This document shows positions 1-8,263 of a stretch of 64,000 nucleotides of DNA, in pieces (the stretch's first letter is position 1; the number at the start of each line of letters is the position of its first letter). Below the pieces are notes generated by a model. It was not told the DNA's origin, did not search any database, and saw only the letters and a list, made by a program, of their open reading frames with translations. The DNA is taken from positions 248,001 through 312,000 of the forward strand of contig NZ_JAOEFC010000001.1 in NCBI RefSeq assembly GCF_025421715.1, in the 5' to 3' direction. A program made the translations under genes and the position numbers. This stretch comes from Microbacterium festucae. GTDB lineage: Bacteria; Actinomycetota; Actinomycetes; Actinomycetales; Microbacteriaceae.

Positions 1-434
1 GCGACAAGTACCAGGAGGACCGGGTCACCTGGTGGGACGCGGTCGACGTGGTCTCCTCGAGCGGCTACTACCCGATCGACCGGTGGGAGGAGAACCTCGA
101 CCGCATCCAGCGGGTGGTCGAGCACGCCCAGCGCCCCTTCGTCTTCCTCGAGGCCGGCTGCCCGTCGCGGGAGGGCTCACCCGCCCGCCCCAACGACTGG
201 AGCCTTCCCGGCGCGCCCTCCGGCGCCGCCCAGCTGGCCTACTACGAGGCGATGTTCGACGCCTGCGCCCGGCGCGACTGGGTGGGCGGGTTCTTCCTGT
301 GGGACTGGCCGCCGCACCTCTACGACGCCGCCGACGCGGCAGCCAACGACGACTACTGCCCGTTCGGCAAGCCCGCCGGCGAGTTCCTCCGCGAGACGTA
401 CGCGGCTCTGAGCACGAAGGAGACCCCGCGATGA
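1..434 (+). CDS. GH113-like glycoside hydrolase, 3' end
   Basis: This is the C-terminal part of a protein whose start lies outside the window; the frame is open from base 3 and stops at 432-434. The visible ~143 residues contain a beta-strand/active-site style segment (DAVDVVSSSGYYPIDRW), then FVFLEAGCPSREG and, near the end, GGFFLWDWPPHLY followed by a GKPA element. This arrangement resembles the end of the TIM barrel in GH113 (beta-mannanase-like) and GH5-clan enzymes. The stop overlaps the next start as ATGA, so it is translationally coupled to a sugar kinase, which fits an oligosaccharide-use operon. Family assignment is from recall of motifs; substrate is unknown. Confidence 0.6.
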   Translation, partial: DKYQEDRVTWWDAVDVVSSSGYYPIDRWEENLDRIQRVVEHAQRPFVFLEAGCPSREGSPARPNDWSLPGAPSGAAQLAYYEAMFDACARRDWVGGFFLWDWPPHLYDAADAAANDDYCPFGKPAGEFLRETYAALSTKETPR

Positions 435-1360
435 CCAGGAGTGTTCTCGCGATCGACGCGGGGCAGACCGGCATGAAGGTGCGGCTCGAGACCGGCGAGC
501 ACCGCGACGAGCTGCTGTTCCGCGGCATCGACACCCACGAGCCGCTGCTGCCCCAGCTCGCCGACGTCGTGCGCGCCTCGCTGGCGCGCACCGACGCCGC
601 CCCCGAGATCGTCACGGCCGGCATCTCGGGGCTCACCGAGCGCGATGCGGATGCCGGGGCGCTGCTGTCGCTGGTGGCCGGCACCGGCATCCGCGAGGCC
701 GCCCTCGCCCACGACTCCACGACCTCCTTCCTGGGCGCGCTCGGCGACCGGCACGGCGCCGTCGTCGCCTCCGGCACCGGGGTGGTCACCCTCGCCGTCG
801 GCGCCCGCGAGATCGCGCGCGTCGACGGGTGGGGCTACATCATGGGCGACGCGGGCAGCGGGTACTGGATCGGGCGCGAGGCGCTCGACGCCGTGATGCG
901 CGCCTACGACGGGCGCGGGCCCGCCACCGCCCTGACCGACGTGGTGCGCGACCTCTGGCCCGACCTGTCGCAGGCCTACATCGCGCTGCAGGGCGACGAG
1001 CAGCGCGTGCGCATCGTCGCCGGGTTCGCCGCTCCGGTGGCGCGCCTGGCCGGCGAGGGCGACCCGGTCGCCCTCGAGATCACCCGGCGCGCCGCGGTCG
1101 AGCTCGCCACCAGCGTCGCCACCGCGATCGGGCGGGTGCGCGGCGTCGAGGCCGAGACCTTCGCCGCCTGCGCGCTGGGCGGGGTCTTCCGCTCCGCGCC
1201 GCTGCGCGCCGCGTTCGCCGACGCGCTCACCGACGGCGGGCGGCGCACCGACGTCGAGATCGTCACGCCGCTGGGCGACGGGATCGACGGGGTGGTCGCC
1301 CTCACCGACCTCGCCGCGTCGCATCCGCTCACCGCCGCCGTGCACCGCGCCCTGGTGTGA
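431..1360 (+). CDS. BadF/BadG/BcrA/BcrD-type ATPase, probable N-acetylglucosamine kinase
   Basis: This 309-residue protein has the ASKHA sugar-kinase layout: phosphate-1 loop DAGQTGMK at 9-16, phosphate-2 loop ASGTG at 113-117, and the segment GWGYIMGDAGSGYWIG at 133-148 that is typical of NagK-like members of the BadF family. It most likely phosphorylates an amino sugar or another hexose released by the upstream glycosidase. The ATG at 431 overlaps the upstream stop by 4 bases, which fixes the start and indicates an operon. A longer open frame exists upstream but would run through the glycosidase. The exact sugar cannot be read from sequence. Confidence 0.8.
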   Translation: MTRSVLAIDAGQTGMKVRLETGEHRDELLFRGIDTHEPLLPQLADVVRASLARTDAAPEIVTAGISGLTERDADAGALLSLVAGTGIREAALAHDSTTSFLGALGDRHGAVVASGTGVVTLAVGAREIARVDGWGYIMGDAGSGYWIGREALDAVMRAYDGRGPATALTDVVRDLWPDLSQAYIALQGDEQRVRIVAGFAAPVARLAGEGDPVALEITRRAAVELATSVATAIGRVRGVEAETFAACALGGVFRSAPLRAAFADALTDGGRRTDVEIVTPLGDGIDGVVALTDLAASHPLTAAVHRALV

Positions 1361-1436
1361 GGCGGGCTGGGGGCTGAGGCTGGCGGGCTGGCGCGGGGTT
1401 GGGGAAATCCACGGCCCTGCCGAACGCGTCGGCCGC

Positions 1437-1442
1437 TAGCCT
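1437..1442 (+). promoter_or_regulatory. -10 hexamer TAGCCT, leaderless start
   Basis: TAGCCT lies 6 bases before the ATG at 1449, so transcription would begin at or next to the start codon. There is no Shine-Dalgarno sequence before this ATG. The same spacing recurs at many genes in the window. Confidence 0.6.
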
Positions 1443-1448
1443 GGTGCC

Positions 1449-1901
1449 ATGACCGAACTGCGCCTGGTGGAACTGTCGGCCGCGACGATCGTCGCGGTGA
1501 ACGCGATGTCGCTCAAGCCGGGTCAGGAGCAGTTCCTGGCCCCCACGAGCTATGCCGTGGCCGGGGCCGTCACCGACCCGAAGACCTCGTGGCAGCGCGT
1601 CGTGCTCGACGCCAACGAGGTGGTCGGATTCGTGAGCGCCAACTTCGACCCCGACGCCACGCACGAGCACTTCCGGTCCGTGCTGTGGCGCATCAACGTC
1701 GACGCCGACGACCAGGGCCGCGGTGTCGGCCGCTTCGCGGTGGACGGGCTGCTCGAAGAGGCCCGCGCCCGCGGCTGGGACCACGTCCACGTCATCTACG
1801 AGGCGGGCGAGGAAGGCCCCGAGGCGTTCTTCCGCCGCGTCGGCTTCACCCCGGTCGGAGAGACCGAGTTCGGCGAGGTCATCGCCGAGATCCGCCTGTA
1901 G
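1449..1901 (+). CDS. GNAT family N-acetyltransferase
   Basis: This 150-residue protein contains the acetyl-CoA pyrophosphate loop QGRGVG at 89-94, followed by a helix and the C-terminal RVGFTPVGE segment typical of GNAT beta6-beta7. The N-terminal part (SLKPGQEQFLAP) resembles the spermidine/N-acetyltransferase-like group of small actinobacterial GNATs. It transfers an acetyl group to an unidentified amine. It is preceded by a leaderless-type -10 and followed about 40 bases later by a strong hairpin, so it is probably monocistronic. Confidence 0.85.
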   Translation: MTELRLVELSAATIVAVNAMSLKPGQEQFLAPTSYAVAGAVTDPKTSWQRVVLDANEVVGFVSANFDPDATHEHFRSVLWRINVDADDQGRGVGRFAVDGLLEEARARGWDHVHVIYEAGEEGPEAFFRRVGFTPVGETEFGEVIAEIRL

Positions 1902-1940
1902 CGCGCTCCGCGGCCGCGGGGTTCGCGGCCCGAAACCACC

Positions 1941-1969
1941 GGATGCCGGGGCCCGAGGCCCCAGCATCC
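1941..1969. terminator. GGATGCC-type hairpin after the acetyltransferase
   Basis: The arms GGATGCCGGGGCC and GGCCCCAGCATCC pair with one mismatch around CGA. It lies 40 bases after the GNAT stop. Bases 1931-1962 are identical to 3661-3692, where a perfect version of the same hairpin follows the ABC exporter genes. Confidence 0.6.
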
Positions 1970-2041
1970 TCGGGTTCCAGCGTCCGCGGGTTCCGGCATC
2001 CGTGTGTTCCGGCATCCGCGGGCTCCGGCATCCGCGCGCAT

Positions 2042-2089
2042 TTCGGAGGATGACGCCCACGTCGGACGATTCTGCCCGCATCCTCCGAA
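2042..2089. repeat. Dispersed imperfect palindrome, copy 1
   Basis: The arms TTCGGAGGATG (2042-2052) and CATCCTCCGAA (2079-2089) are exact reverse complements separated by 26 bases. It belongs to a family of CGGAG/CTCCG palindromes also seen at 2172, 3382, 3562 and 62491. The 497 bp from 1902 to 2398 hold this element, copy 2 and reiterated TTCCGGCATCCG words; I see no convincing gene there. Confidence 0.6.
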
Positions 2090-2171
2090 GCGCGTGCACC
2101 TCTCCGATCTCCGCACGCCGGCGGGGCCGGCCGCTCCCCGCACCACCGACGCGCTCGCACGTCGCCCCGGC

Positions 2172-2231
2172 ATCCGAATCGGAGTTCGGCACGCTTCTCG
2201 GATGAGTCGGGCCAGATCCTCCGAATCGGAT
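2172..2231. repeat. Dispersed imperfect palindrome, copy 2
   Basis: ATCCGAATCGGAG (2172-2184) faces CTCCGAATCGGAT (2219-2231), complementary except for one base. The words are the same as in the neighbouring copies. No coding signal is seen across it. Confidence 0.5.
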
Positions 2232-2398
2232 GCCGGTCCCCGAAAAGCGCCGCGTTCGCACGCGACCACCCGCTCCGCGCCACCTCCGCCCACCTCCGCC
2301 CACCTCGAGGTTCCTCACCAGCGCGTGCGCGAGGCGCATTGTCCACAGATGCTCGCCGCGCGCTGTCGCGCCAGCCGTCCGTGCGCGACGCTCTCACG

Positions 2399-3235
2399 AT
2401 GGACGTCGCACAGTTCGTGGCCTCGCGGGGAGGGGTGGTGCACCGCGCCGAGGTGATCGAAGCGGGCGCGTCGCCGGGGCGCATTCGCGCGGCGGTGCTG
2501 AGCGGCGAGGTCGAACGACTACGGCGCTCGTGGCTCGCGACAGCCACCGCTCCCCCACTCTTGCGGACGGCGGCGACCGCCTCGGGCCGCCTCGCCTGCC
2601 TGAGCGCGGCACGCCATCGGGGCTGGTGGGTGCCACCGCAGGTCGAGGATCTTCCGCACCTCCACCTCCACCCGCACGCCGCGGTGCCGGCCGTGCCCGC
2701 CGTGCTGCACTGGACGATCCCGCTGGTGCCGAGCGGCCCGCGCGCCCTCGTCGAATCCGTGGTCGACACCCTCGAACACGTGGCGCGGTGTCAGCCGCGC
2801 GAGACCGCACTGGTGCTGTGGGAGTCTGCGCTCGCCCGCGAGGACATCTCGCTGCCGGTGCTGCGATCCATCGACTGGCGCTCGACGGCCGCGCGGATGC
2901 TGACCGCCGAGGTCACCGGCCGCATGGCATCCGGTCTCGAGAGCATCTTCGCCGCGCGACTGCGGCGATGGGGACTCGACGTGCGCGTGCAGGTGCTCCT
3001 GGCGGGGCACGAAGTGGACGCGCTGATCGGCGAGCGCCTCGTGGTGCAGCTCGACGGCTTCGCCTTCCACTCCTCCTCCGCCGACCGCACCCGAGACGTC
3101 GCGCACGACCGCGAGCTCGCCGCCCAGGGATACACGGTGCTCCGCTTCACCTATGCCGACGTGCTTCACCACTGGCCCCGCGTGCGCCGCGCCATCTCGC
3201 TCGCGATCGCGCAGGGCCGACACCTCGCCGCCTGA
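2399..3235 (+). CDS. AbiEi-N / DUF559-type protein (Vsr-like nuclease fold)
   Basis: This 278-residue protein has an N-terminal winged-helix-like segment (VAQFVASRGGVVHRAEVIEAG) like the AbiEi antitoxin family N-terminus. Its C-terminus has the DUF559/Vsr-like pattern: E181, D207 (GHEVDAL) and Q217-x-D219 (VVQLDG), then YTVLRFTYADV. This fold is related to PD-(D/E)XK nucleases. Such proteins are common stand-alone genes in Microbacteriaceae and their role is unknown. I chose the ATG at 2399 because the protein then begins where family members usually begin; a TTG at 2339 would add 20 residues. No toxin partner is adjacent. It sits between two palindrome-rich blocks. Confidence 0.7.
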   Translation: MDVAQFVASRGGVVHRAEVIEAGASPGRIRAAVLSGEVERLRRSWLATATAPPLLRTAATASGRLACLSAARHRGWWVPPQVEDLPHLHLHPHAAVPAVPAVLHWTIPLVPSGPRALVESVVDTLEHVARCQPRETALVLWESALAREDISLPVLRSIDWRSTAARMLTAEVTGRMASGLESIFAARLRRWGLDVRVQVLLAGHEVDALIGERLVVQLDGFAFHSSSADRTRDVAHDRELAAQGYTVLRFTYADVLHHWPRVRRAISLAIAQGRHLAA

Positions 3236-3304
3236 CCTCTCGGCGTGGCCGCGGTCCGGGCCTGAGCCCTGGTGACGGGGCCCGGGGTCGGGCGCAAGCT
3301 CGGA

Positions 3305-3358
3305 CTCGTGCTCGGGCTCGACCTCGTGCTTGGGCTCGACCTCGTGCTTGGGCTCGGC
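3305..3358. repeat. Three 18-bp tandem repeats
   Basis: The unit CTCGTGCTYGGGCTCGRC is repeated three times without gaps. It opens a 486-bp gene-free interval (3236-3721) that also contains reiterated GCCCCGCACCCAG words and two palindromes. Nothing in the interval looks coding. Confidence 0.6.
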
Positions 3359-3381
3359 ATCCAGATCGGAGATGCGCACCC

Positions 3382-3414
3382 AGATCGGAGCGATTCGGGA
3401 GAATTCTCCGATCT
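3382..3414. repeat. Dispersed imperfect palindrome, copy 3
   Basis: AGATCGGAG (3382-3390) and CTCCGATCT (3406-3414) are exact complements around a 15-base loop that contains GGGAGAATT. Copy 4 at 3562 has the same core. Confidence 0.6.
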
Positions 3415-3561
3415 CGGTGCCCACCTCCGAATCGAGTGTGTGGCCGGCGGGGTTGGAGTGCGTCAGATGGGGTGTGCACCTCGGCATCCGCAGCGAGCCC
3501 CGCACCCAGCCCCGCGCCACACACCCAGCCCGGCGCCCCGCACCCAGCTCGGAGCCCCGCA

Positions 3562-3600
3562 CCCAGATCGGAGCGGAGCGGGAGAATCCTCCGAACTGGG
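3562..3600. repeat. Dispersed imperfect palindrome, copy 4
   Basis: CCCAGATCGGAG (3562-3573) faces CTCCGAACTGGG (3589-3600) with a single mismatch. The loop contains GGGAGAAT as in copy 3. Confidence 0.6.
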
Positions 3601-3670
3601 TGCCGAGCTCCGAGATCCGCGCACACCCGCGACCGTCGCGACGCCGCGGCCCGAACCCAGCGAAACCACC

Positions 3671-3699
3671 GGATGCCGGGGCCCGAGGCCCCGGCATCC
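3671..3699. terminator. Perfect GGATGCC-type hairpin after the ABC exporter
   Basis: GGATGCCGGGGCC and GGCCCCGGCATCC pair perfectly around CGA, 22 bases beyond the stop of the minus-strand ABC exporter gene. It is the better-matched sister of the hairpin at 1941. Confidence 0.65.
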
Positions 3700-3721
3700 G
3701 TGCTTCACGACGTTCTCGGCG

Positions 3722-5530
3722 TCAGACGAGCGACTCCTGCCACGCGCTGTGCAGCTGCGCGAACTTGCCGGTGCCGGCGATGAGCGCTTCGGGGCTGTCG
3801 TCCTCGATGATGCGGCCGTGCTCCATGACGAGCACGCGGTCGGCGATCGCGACGGTCGACAGGCGGTGGGCGATGATGATCGCGGTGCGGTCGGCGAGCA
3901 GGGTCTGCAGCGCCTCCTGCACCTGGCGCTCGCTGGGCATGTCGAGCGAGGCGGTCGCCTCGTCGAGGATGAGCACCGCCGGGTCTGCCAGGAAGGCCCG
4001 CGCGAACGAGATCAGCTGCCGCTGCCCCGCCGACACCCGCCCGCCGCGCTTGTTGACGTCGGTGGCGTATCCGTCGGGCAGCGCGCGGATGAACGCGTCG
4101 GCGCCCACCGCCCGCGCCGCCGCCTGGATCTGCTCCAGCGTCGCGTCGGGCTTGCCGAGCGCGATGTTGTCGGCGACGGTCCCGCTGAACAGGTACGCCT
4201 CCTGGGTGACCATGACGATCGCGCGCCGCAGGTCCTTCGGGTGCATGTCGCGCAGGTCGACGCCGTCGAGGGTCACCGCGCCGCGCGACGGGTCGTAGAA
4301 CCGCGACACGAGCTTGGCGAGCGTCGACTTGCCGGCGCCCGTGGTGCCCACGAGGGCCACCGTCTGCCCCGCGGGCAGATCGAGCGAGAACCCGGGCAGG
4401 ATGATGCGGTCGTCGCTGTAGCCGAAGGTGACGTCACGGAACTCGACGTGCCCCTTGGCCTCCCACAGGTCGACGGGCGTCTCGGGGTCGGGCACGGTGG
4501 GCTGCTCTTCGAGCACACCCGACACCTTCTCCAGGGCCGCCGTGGCCGCCTGGTACGAGTTCAGGAAGAACGCGACCTCCTGCAGCGGCGCGAAGAAGTT
4601 GCGCACGTACAGCACCACCGCCAGCGTCCCGAGCCCGATGACACCGTCGATCAGGCGCCAGCCCGCCCACAGCAGCACCAGCGACACCGCCACGGCCGAG
4701 ACGACCATCAGCGCCGGCTCGAACGTGCCGAACAGCCGGATCGCGCGCATGTTGTTGTCGCGGTACTGGCTGGCGAGCTCACCGAACTCGTCGTCGTTGC
4801 GCTCCTCCTTGCGGAACGCCTTGACGGCGCGGATGCCGGTCATCGTCTCGACGAACTTGACGATCACCTTCGCGCTGACCACGCGCGACTCCCGGTAGAC
4901 CACCTGCGAGCGCCGGTAGAACCAGCGCATGAGCAGGTACATCGGGATCGCCATGGCCAGCAGGATGACGCCCGACTCCCAGTCCAGCAGCACGAGCGCG
5001 ACGAGGGTGAACGTGCAGTACAGGATGCCGGAGACGAGCTGGTTCAGCCCGCCGTCGAGCAGTTCGCGGATCGACTCGAGGTCGCTGGTCTGTCGCGAGA
5101 TGATGCGGCCCGACGTGTACGACTCGTGGAACTCGAGGCTGAGACGCTGGGTGTGCAGGAAGATGCGGCGGCGCAGGTCGAACATGACCGCCTGGGTGAG
5201 GCGCGCCGAGATGACCGCGTACCACCCGATCATCGCCGCGCCCACCGCACCGGCGGCGAGGTAGACGACGGTGACCAGGATGCTGGGCATCCAGTCGGCG
5301 TCGTCGATCACGCGCGGCAGGGCGGTGTTGATGCCGTAGGCGATGAGCGCGGGCCCGGCGACCTGCGCGGCCGTCGAGATGACGAGCACGATCGCCGCGA
5401 GGGTGACCTGCCGCTTGAGGGGGCTGAGCAGCGACCCGAGCAGGCGCAGCGACCGGCGCCGGATCTCGCGGCTCTCGGCCTTCGTGTAATCGGTGCGGTC
5501 TTCACCGGTGGTGCCGACGAGGGTGCTCAT
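3722..5530 (-). CDS. ABC exporter half-transporter, catalytic subunit
   Basis: This 602-residue protein has an N-terminal membrane domain (segments around 42-70, 83-108, 165-200 and 272-292) and a C-terminal ATPase. Walker A is GTTGAGKST at 395-403, the Q-loop Gln is at 443, Walker B with catalytic Glu524 is ILDE at 521-524, and the H-loop His is at 555. The signature, however, is VSAGQ (499-503) instead of LSGGQ. The partner gene, which overlaps this start by 4 bases, has the opposite defect. Together they form one complete and one degenerate ATP site, as in TM287/288, BmrCD and TAP. It probably exports a drug, lipid or peptide; the substrate is unknown. Confidence 0.88.
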   Translation of the reverse strand: MSTLVGTTGEDRTDYTKAESREIRRRSLRLLGSLLSPLKRQVTLAAIVLVISTAAQVAGPALIAYGINTALPRVIDDADWMPSILVTVVYLAAGAVGAAMIGWYAVISARLTQAVMFDLRRRIFLHTQRLSLEFHESYTSGRIISRQTSDLESIRELLDGGLNQLVSGILYCTFTLVALVLLDWESGVILLAMAIPMYLLMRWFYRRSQVVYRESRVVSAKVIVKFVETMTGIRAVKAFRKEERNDDEFGELASQYRDNNMRAIRLFGTFEPALMVVSAVAVSLVLLWAGWRLIDGVIGLGTLAVVLYVRNFFAPLQEVAFFLNSYQAATAALEKVSGVLEEQPTVPDPETPVDLWEAKGHVEFRDVTFGYSDDRIILPGFSLDLPAGQTVALVGTTGAGKSTLAKLVSRFYDPSRGAVTLDGVDLRDMHPKDLRRAIVMVTQEAYLFSGTVADNIALGKPDATLEQIQAAARAVGADAFIRALPDGYATDVNKRGGRVSAGQRQLISFARAFLADPAVLILDEATASLDMPSERQVQEALQTLLADRTAIIIAHRLSTVAIADRVLVMEHGRIIEDDSPEALIAGTGKFAQLHSAWQESLV

Positions 5531-7377
5531 CGGGTCACCTCCTTCGCGTCGGTGCGGCGGTCTCGGGCCGAGTCGTCGTCGCCGCGCGCTTCGCGTTCGG
5601 CGTCTTCCAGGCTCGAGATGACATGGCGGTAGTGGGCGCTCGTGCGCAGCAGCTCGGCGTGGGTGCCGACCGCGCTCACGCGGCCCGCCTCCAGCAGCGC
5701 CACCCGGTCGGCGAGCATCACCGTCGAGGGACGGTGGGCGACCACGAGAGTCGTCGTCTCGGCCATGACCTCGCGCAGCGCGTCTTCGACGAGGGCCTCG
5801 GTGTCGACGTCGAGCGCCGACAGCGGGTCGTCGAGAACGAGCACGGTGGGCCGCGCCGCGACGGCGCGCGCGAGCGCGAGCCGCTGACGCTGACCACCGG
5901 ACAGGCTCAGCCCCTCCTCGCCGATGACGGTGTCGAGGCCCTCGGGCAGCTCTTCGACGAAGCCCGCCTGCGCCACCTGCAGCGCCTCGCGCAGCACGGC
6001 ATCCGCTTCGGGGCTGCCCGGCGTGAGGTCTTCACGGCCGAGCAGCACGTTCTCGCGGACGGTCTGCGAGAACAGCGTCGAGTCTTCGAACGCCATGCCG
6101 ACGTGGGTGCGCAGCTCCTTGAGGGTGAGCTCGCGCACGTCGACGCCGTCGATGGTGACCCGCCCGGCGGTGACGTCGTACAGGCGCGCCGGCAGGGTCG
6201 TGAGCGTCGTCTTGCCCGATCCCGTCAGGCCCACCAGGGCCATGGTCTCGCCCGGCTCGAGGCTCAGGTCGATGCCGTCGAGCAGGTCGCGCTCGTGCTC
6301 ACCGGCATCCTGATAGCGGAAGTGCGCGCCCTCGAAGACGAGCCGGCCCTGCGGCGAGGCGATCGACGTCGGATGCGGCGGGTCGACGATCGTGTTCTCC
6401 TCGTCGAACACCTCGAAGATGCGGTCGGTGGCGGTGCGCGCGTCGAGCAGGAACGAGAAGAGGAACCCGAGGGACTCCATCGGCCAGCGCAGCACGGTGG
6501 CCATCGCGAAGAAGGCGAGCAGCCCCGCGACGTCGAGCTCGCCGATCTGCACCAGCACGATGCCCGCCAGCAGCGACAGCGCGAAGGCGATGTCGGGCAG
6601 GATGATCAGCCAGAACCAGATGAACCCGACGGCGCGCGCCTTGCTGATCTCGGTCTCGCGCAGCGTCTCGGCCTGGCGGGTGAACTTGTGCAGGGCGTGC
6701 TTGCCGCGGCCGAAGGCCTTGAGCACGCGGATGCCGTGGACGCTCTCTTCGACGGCGGTCGCGAGGTCGCCGGCCTGGTCCTGGCTCTGGCGGGCGAGCA
6801 CGCCGTAGGTCTTCTCGAAGCGGTAGCCGGCGTACCACAGCGGTGCGCACGAGACGAGGAAGACGGTGCCGAGCACCCAGTGCCAGTTGAACAGCAGCAC
6901 GGCGCCGACGACGATCGTGATCATGTTGACGACGAGCAGCACGAGGCCGAACGCCATCCAGCGGCGCACCATGCCGATGTCCTGCATCATGCGGGAGAGC
7001 AGCTGACCCGACTGCCAGCGGTCGTGGAAGGCGACAGGCAGTCGCTGCAGGCGCGCGTAGAAGCCGTGGCGCAGCTCGTACTCGACGCGCGTGGCGGGGC
7101 CGAGCACGAACCAGCGGCGCAGCCACACCATCGCGGCTTCGGCCAGGCCCAGCCCGAGGATGGCGACGACGCCCCACACGAGCACGGCGCGGTCGCCGGA
7201 GGCGATGGGTCCGGCGATGATCTGCTCGAGCACGAGCGGGATGGCCAGGGCGAGCAGGCTCGCCACGAGGGCGGAGGCGGCGCCCAGCAGCAGGCGCGGC
7301 AGGACGGGCCGGGCGTGCGGGAGGAGCCGGAGGAGGGCTTTGGCGGTGGAGAGGCGTTGCGGAGGATGGGTGTTCAT
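5527..7377 (-). CDS. ABC exporter half-transporter, degenerate-site subunit
   Basis: This 616-residue protein has six membrane segments in its first ~310 residues and a C-terminal ATPase. Walker A is GLTGSGKTT at 383-391, the signature LSGGQ at 492-496 is canonical and the H-loop His is at 548. The residue after Walker B is Asp517 (LVLDDP) where the catalytic Glu should be, and the Q-loop reads AFED instead of a Gln. It is the first gene of the pair and its ATGA overlap with the partner indicates coupled synthesis of a heterodimer. A candidate leader ORF, an operator-like palindrome and direct repeats lie in the 380 bp upstream. Confidence 0.88.
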   Translation of the reverse strand: MNTHPPQRLSTAKALLRLLPHARPVLPRLLLGAASALVASLLALAIPLVLEQIIAGPIASGDRAVLVWGVVAILGLGLAEAAMVWLRRWFVLGPATRVEYELRHGFYARLQRLPVAFHDRWQSGQLLSRMMQDIGMVRRWMAFGLVLLVVNMITIVVGAVLLFNWHWVLGTVFLVSCAPLWYAGYRFEKTYGVLARQSQDQAGDLATAVEESVHGIRVLKAFGRGKHALHKFTRQAETLRETEISKARAVGFIWFWLIILPDIAFALSLLAGIVLVQIGELDVAGLLAFFAMATVLRWPMESLGFLFSFLLDARTATDRIFEVFDEENTIVDPPHPTSIASPQGRLVFEGAHFRYQDAGEHERDLLDGIDLSLEPGETMALVGLTGSGKTTLTTLPARLYDVTAGRVTIDGVDVRELTLKELRTHVGMAFEDSTLFSQTVRENVLLGREDLTPGSPEADAVLREALQVAQAGFVEELPEGLDTVIGEEGLSLSGGQRQRLALARAVAARPTVLVLDDPLSALDVDTEALVEDALREVMAETTTLVVAHRPSTVMLADRVALLEAGRVSAVGTHAELLRTSAHYRHVISSLEDAEREARGDDDSARDRRTDAKEVTR

Positions 7378-7402
7378 GTGTGTGCCGTGTCGTATCTGTG
7401 TT

Positions 7403-7434
7403 CTGTGCTGTGCGGGATGTCTGTGCTGTGCGGG
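7403..7434. repeat. Direct repeat CTGTGCTGTGCGGG x2
   Basis: The 14-base word occurs at 7403-7416 and 7421-7434, period 18, about 30 bases before the exporter start. It could be a regulator half-site pair or simple sequence; its position before the start codon is the only functional hint. Confidence 0.4.
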
Positions 7435-7494
7435 TGGCCGGAGGGCCGGTGCCGGCAGGAGGTGAGTGTCGTCGGAGCGGAGTCGTCGACATTA

Positions 7495-7510
7495 ATCGAA
7501 TCGGTTCGAT
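7495..7510. promoter_or_regulatory. Operator-like palindrome ATCGAA-N4-TTCGAT
   Basis: A perfect 6+6 inverted repeat lies 118 bp upstream of the ABC exporter start, inside an AT-richer patch (ATTAATCGAATCGG). Such palindromes are typical of TetR/MarR operators, but no regulator gene is adjacent. Confidence 0.45.
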
Positions 7511-7587
7511 GAGGTCGTGCGCAAGAGGGCGCGGAGGAAGGGGCCAGGATCGAGGCCCTGACGGAAGAACGCGGAAGAGGGGCTGGC

Positions 7588-7683
7588 TTATGCCGCCGCG
7601 GGCGAACCCGTCGCGTCGTCCCGTCGGACGTCTCCGATGGCGCGGAGGACGGTGGGCTTCGTGGTGTCGATGGCCTGTGACAT
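7588..7683 (-). CDS. Candidate leader peptide or small protein before the ABC exporter
   Basis: This is a 31-codon ORF starting MSQAIDTTKPTVLRAIG and ending GSPAAA then TAA. Its support is a very strong Shine-Dalgarno sequence, GAGGAGG, 5 bases before the ATG, and a promoter upstream (-35 TTGCTT at 7770-7765, 18-bp spacer, -10 TAGGCT at 7746-7741) that would give a leader of about 50 bases. It precedes the heterodimeric exporter genes by 210 bases on the same strand. By analogy with the BmrB leader of Bacillus bmrCD it could control the exporter by attenuation. It could equally be an exported peptide or a chance ORF. Confidence 0.4.
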   Translation of the reverse strand: MSQAIDTTKPTVLRAIGDVRRDDATGSPAAA

Positions 7684-7740
7684 GACTGCCTCCTCGGATC
7701 GGCGGACGGGACGATGCCGCGGCGTGCGCGACAGCCCACC

Positions 7741-7770
7741 AGCCTAAACCTGGGAATCAGCCGAAAGCAA
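7741..7770 (-). promoter_or_regulatory. Promoter TTGCTT-18-TAGGCT for the small ORF and exporter
   Basis: Reading the minus strand, TTGCTT (7770-7765) and TAGGCT (7746-7741) are separated by 18 bp. The promoter overlaps the last codons of the methyltransferase gene and points at the small ORF at 7683. Confidence 0.5.
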
Positions 7771-8263
7771 GACTTTTCTGTTCGCGATCCAGCAGCGCGC
7801 GCTTGACGAGCTCTCCCCAGGCGAAGCCGCCGAGCGACCCGTCGCCGCGGAGCACCCGGTGGCACGGCACGAAGAGGGCGGGAGCGTTGCGCGCGCAGAC
7901 CGACGCCGCGGCGCGCACCGCGCGCGGCGCACCGAGGGCGGCGGCGAACTCGGAGTAGCTCAGCGGCCGCCCCGGAGTGATGCGGCGCAGGGCCTCCCAA
8001 CCCTGCAGCTGCATCGGCGTGCCGCGCTGGGCGACCTCGACGTCGTCGATGGCCGACACATCGCCCCCGTAGTAGGCCTCGGCCGCCGCGGCGGCGCGGG
8101 TGCGCCCCGGCACGACTTCGCTCGGGCGGTCGGCGGCGCGCAGGCGCTCGAGCAGATCGTCGAGCCGCACCGTCCACCCGCTGGCCAGCACGCGCTCGCG
8201 CTCGTCGACGAGCACCGAGAAGGGCCCGTCGGGCGTGTCGATGGTCTGGAAGGTCGCGGTCAT
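7757..8263 (-). CDS. ogt: Methylated-DNA--protein-cysteine methyltransferase
   Basis: This 168-residue protein transfers the methyl group from O6-methylguanine to its own cysteine. The active-site motif PCHR is at 133-136 with acceptor Cys134, preceded by the recognition-helix region [16 protein letters not shown] and followed by GSLGGFAWG. The length matches Ogt/MGT. The ATG at 8263 overlaps the stop of the upstream Ada/AlkA gene by 4 bases, so the two alkylation-repair functions are co-translated. Confidence 0.92.
   Translation of the reverse strand: MTATFQTIDTPDGPFSVLVDERERVLASGWTVRLDDLLERLRAADRPSEVVPGRTRAAAAAEAYYGGDVSAIDDVEVAQRGTPMQLQGWEALRRITPGRPLSYSEFAAALGAPRAVRAAASVCARNAPALFVPCHRVLRGDGSLGGFAWGELVKRALLDREQKSLAFG

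Noticed and set aside
3480..3600. Repeated GCCCCGCACCCAG words resembling a CRISPR array
   Set aside because: Units are short and irregularly spaced, spacers are not unique sequences of constant length, and no cas genes are present.
3272..5632. A 786-codon plus-strand open frame opposite the ABC exporter
   Set aside because: It mirrors the third-position GC bias of the real gene and lacks any motif; the minus-strand protein has complete ABC signatures.
7374..7492. An ORF starting [12 protein letters not shown] on the minus strand before the exporter
   Set aside because: It runs out of frame into the exporter gene without a stop, has no ribosome binding site and encodes a biased sequence.
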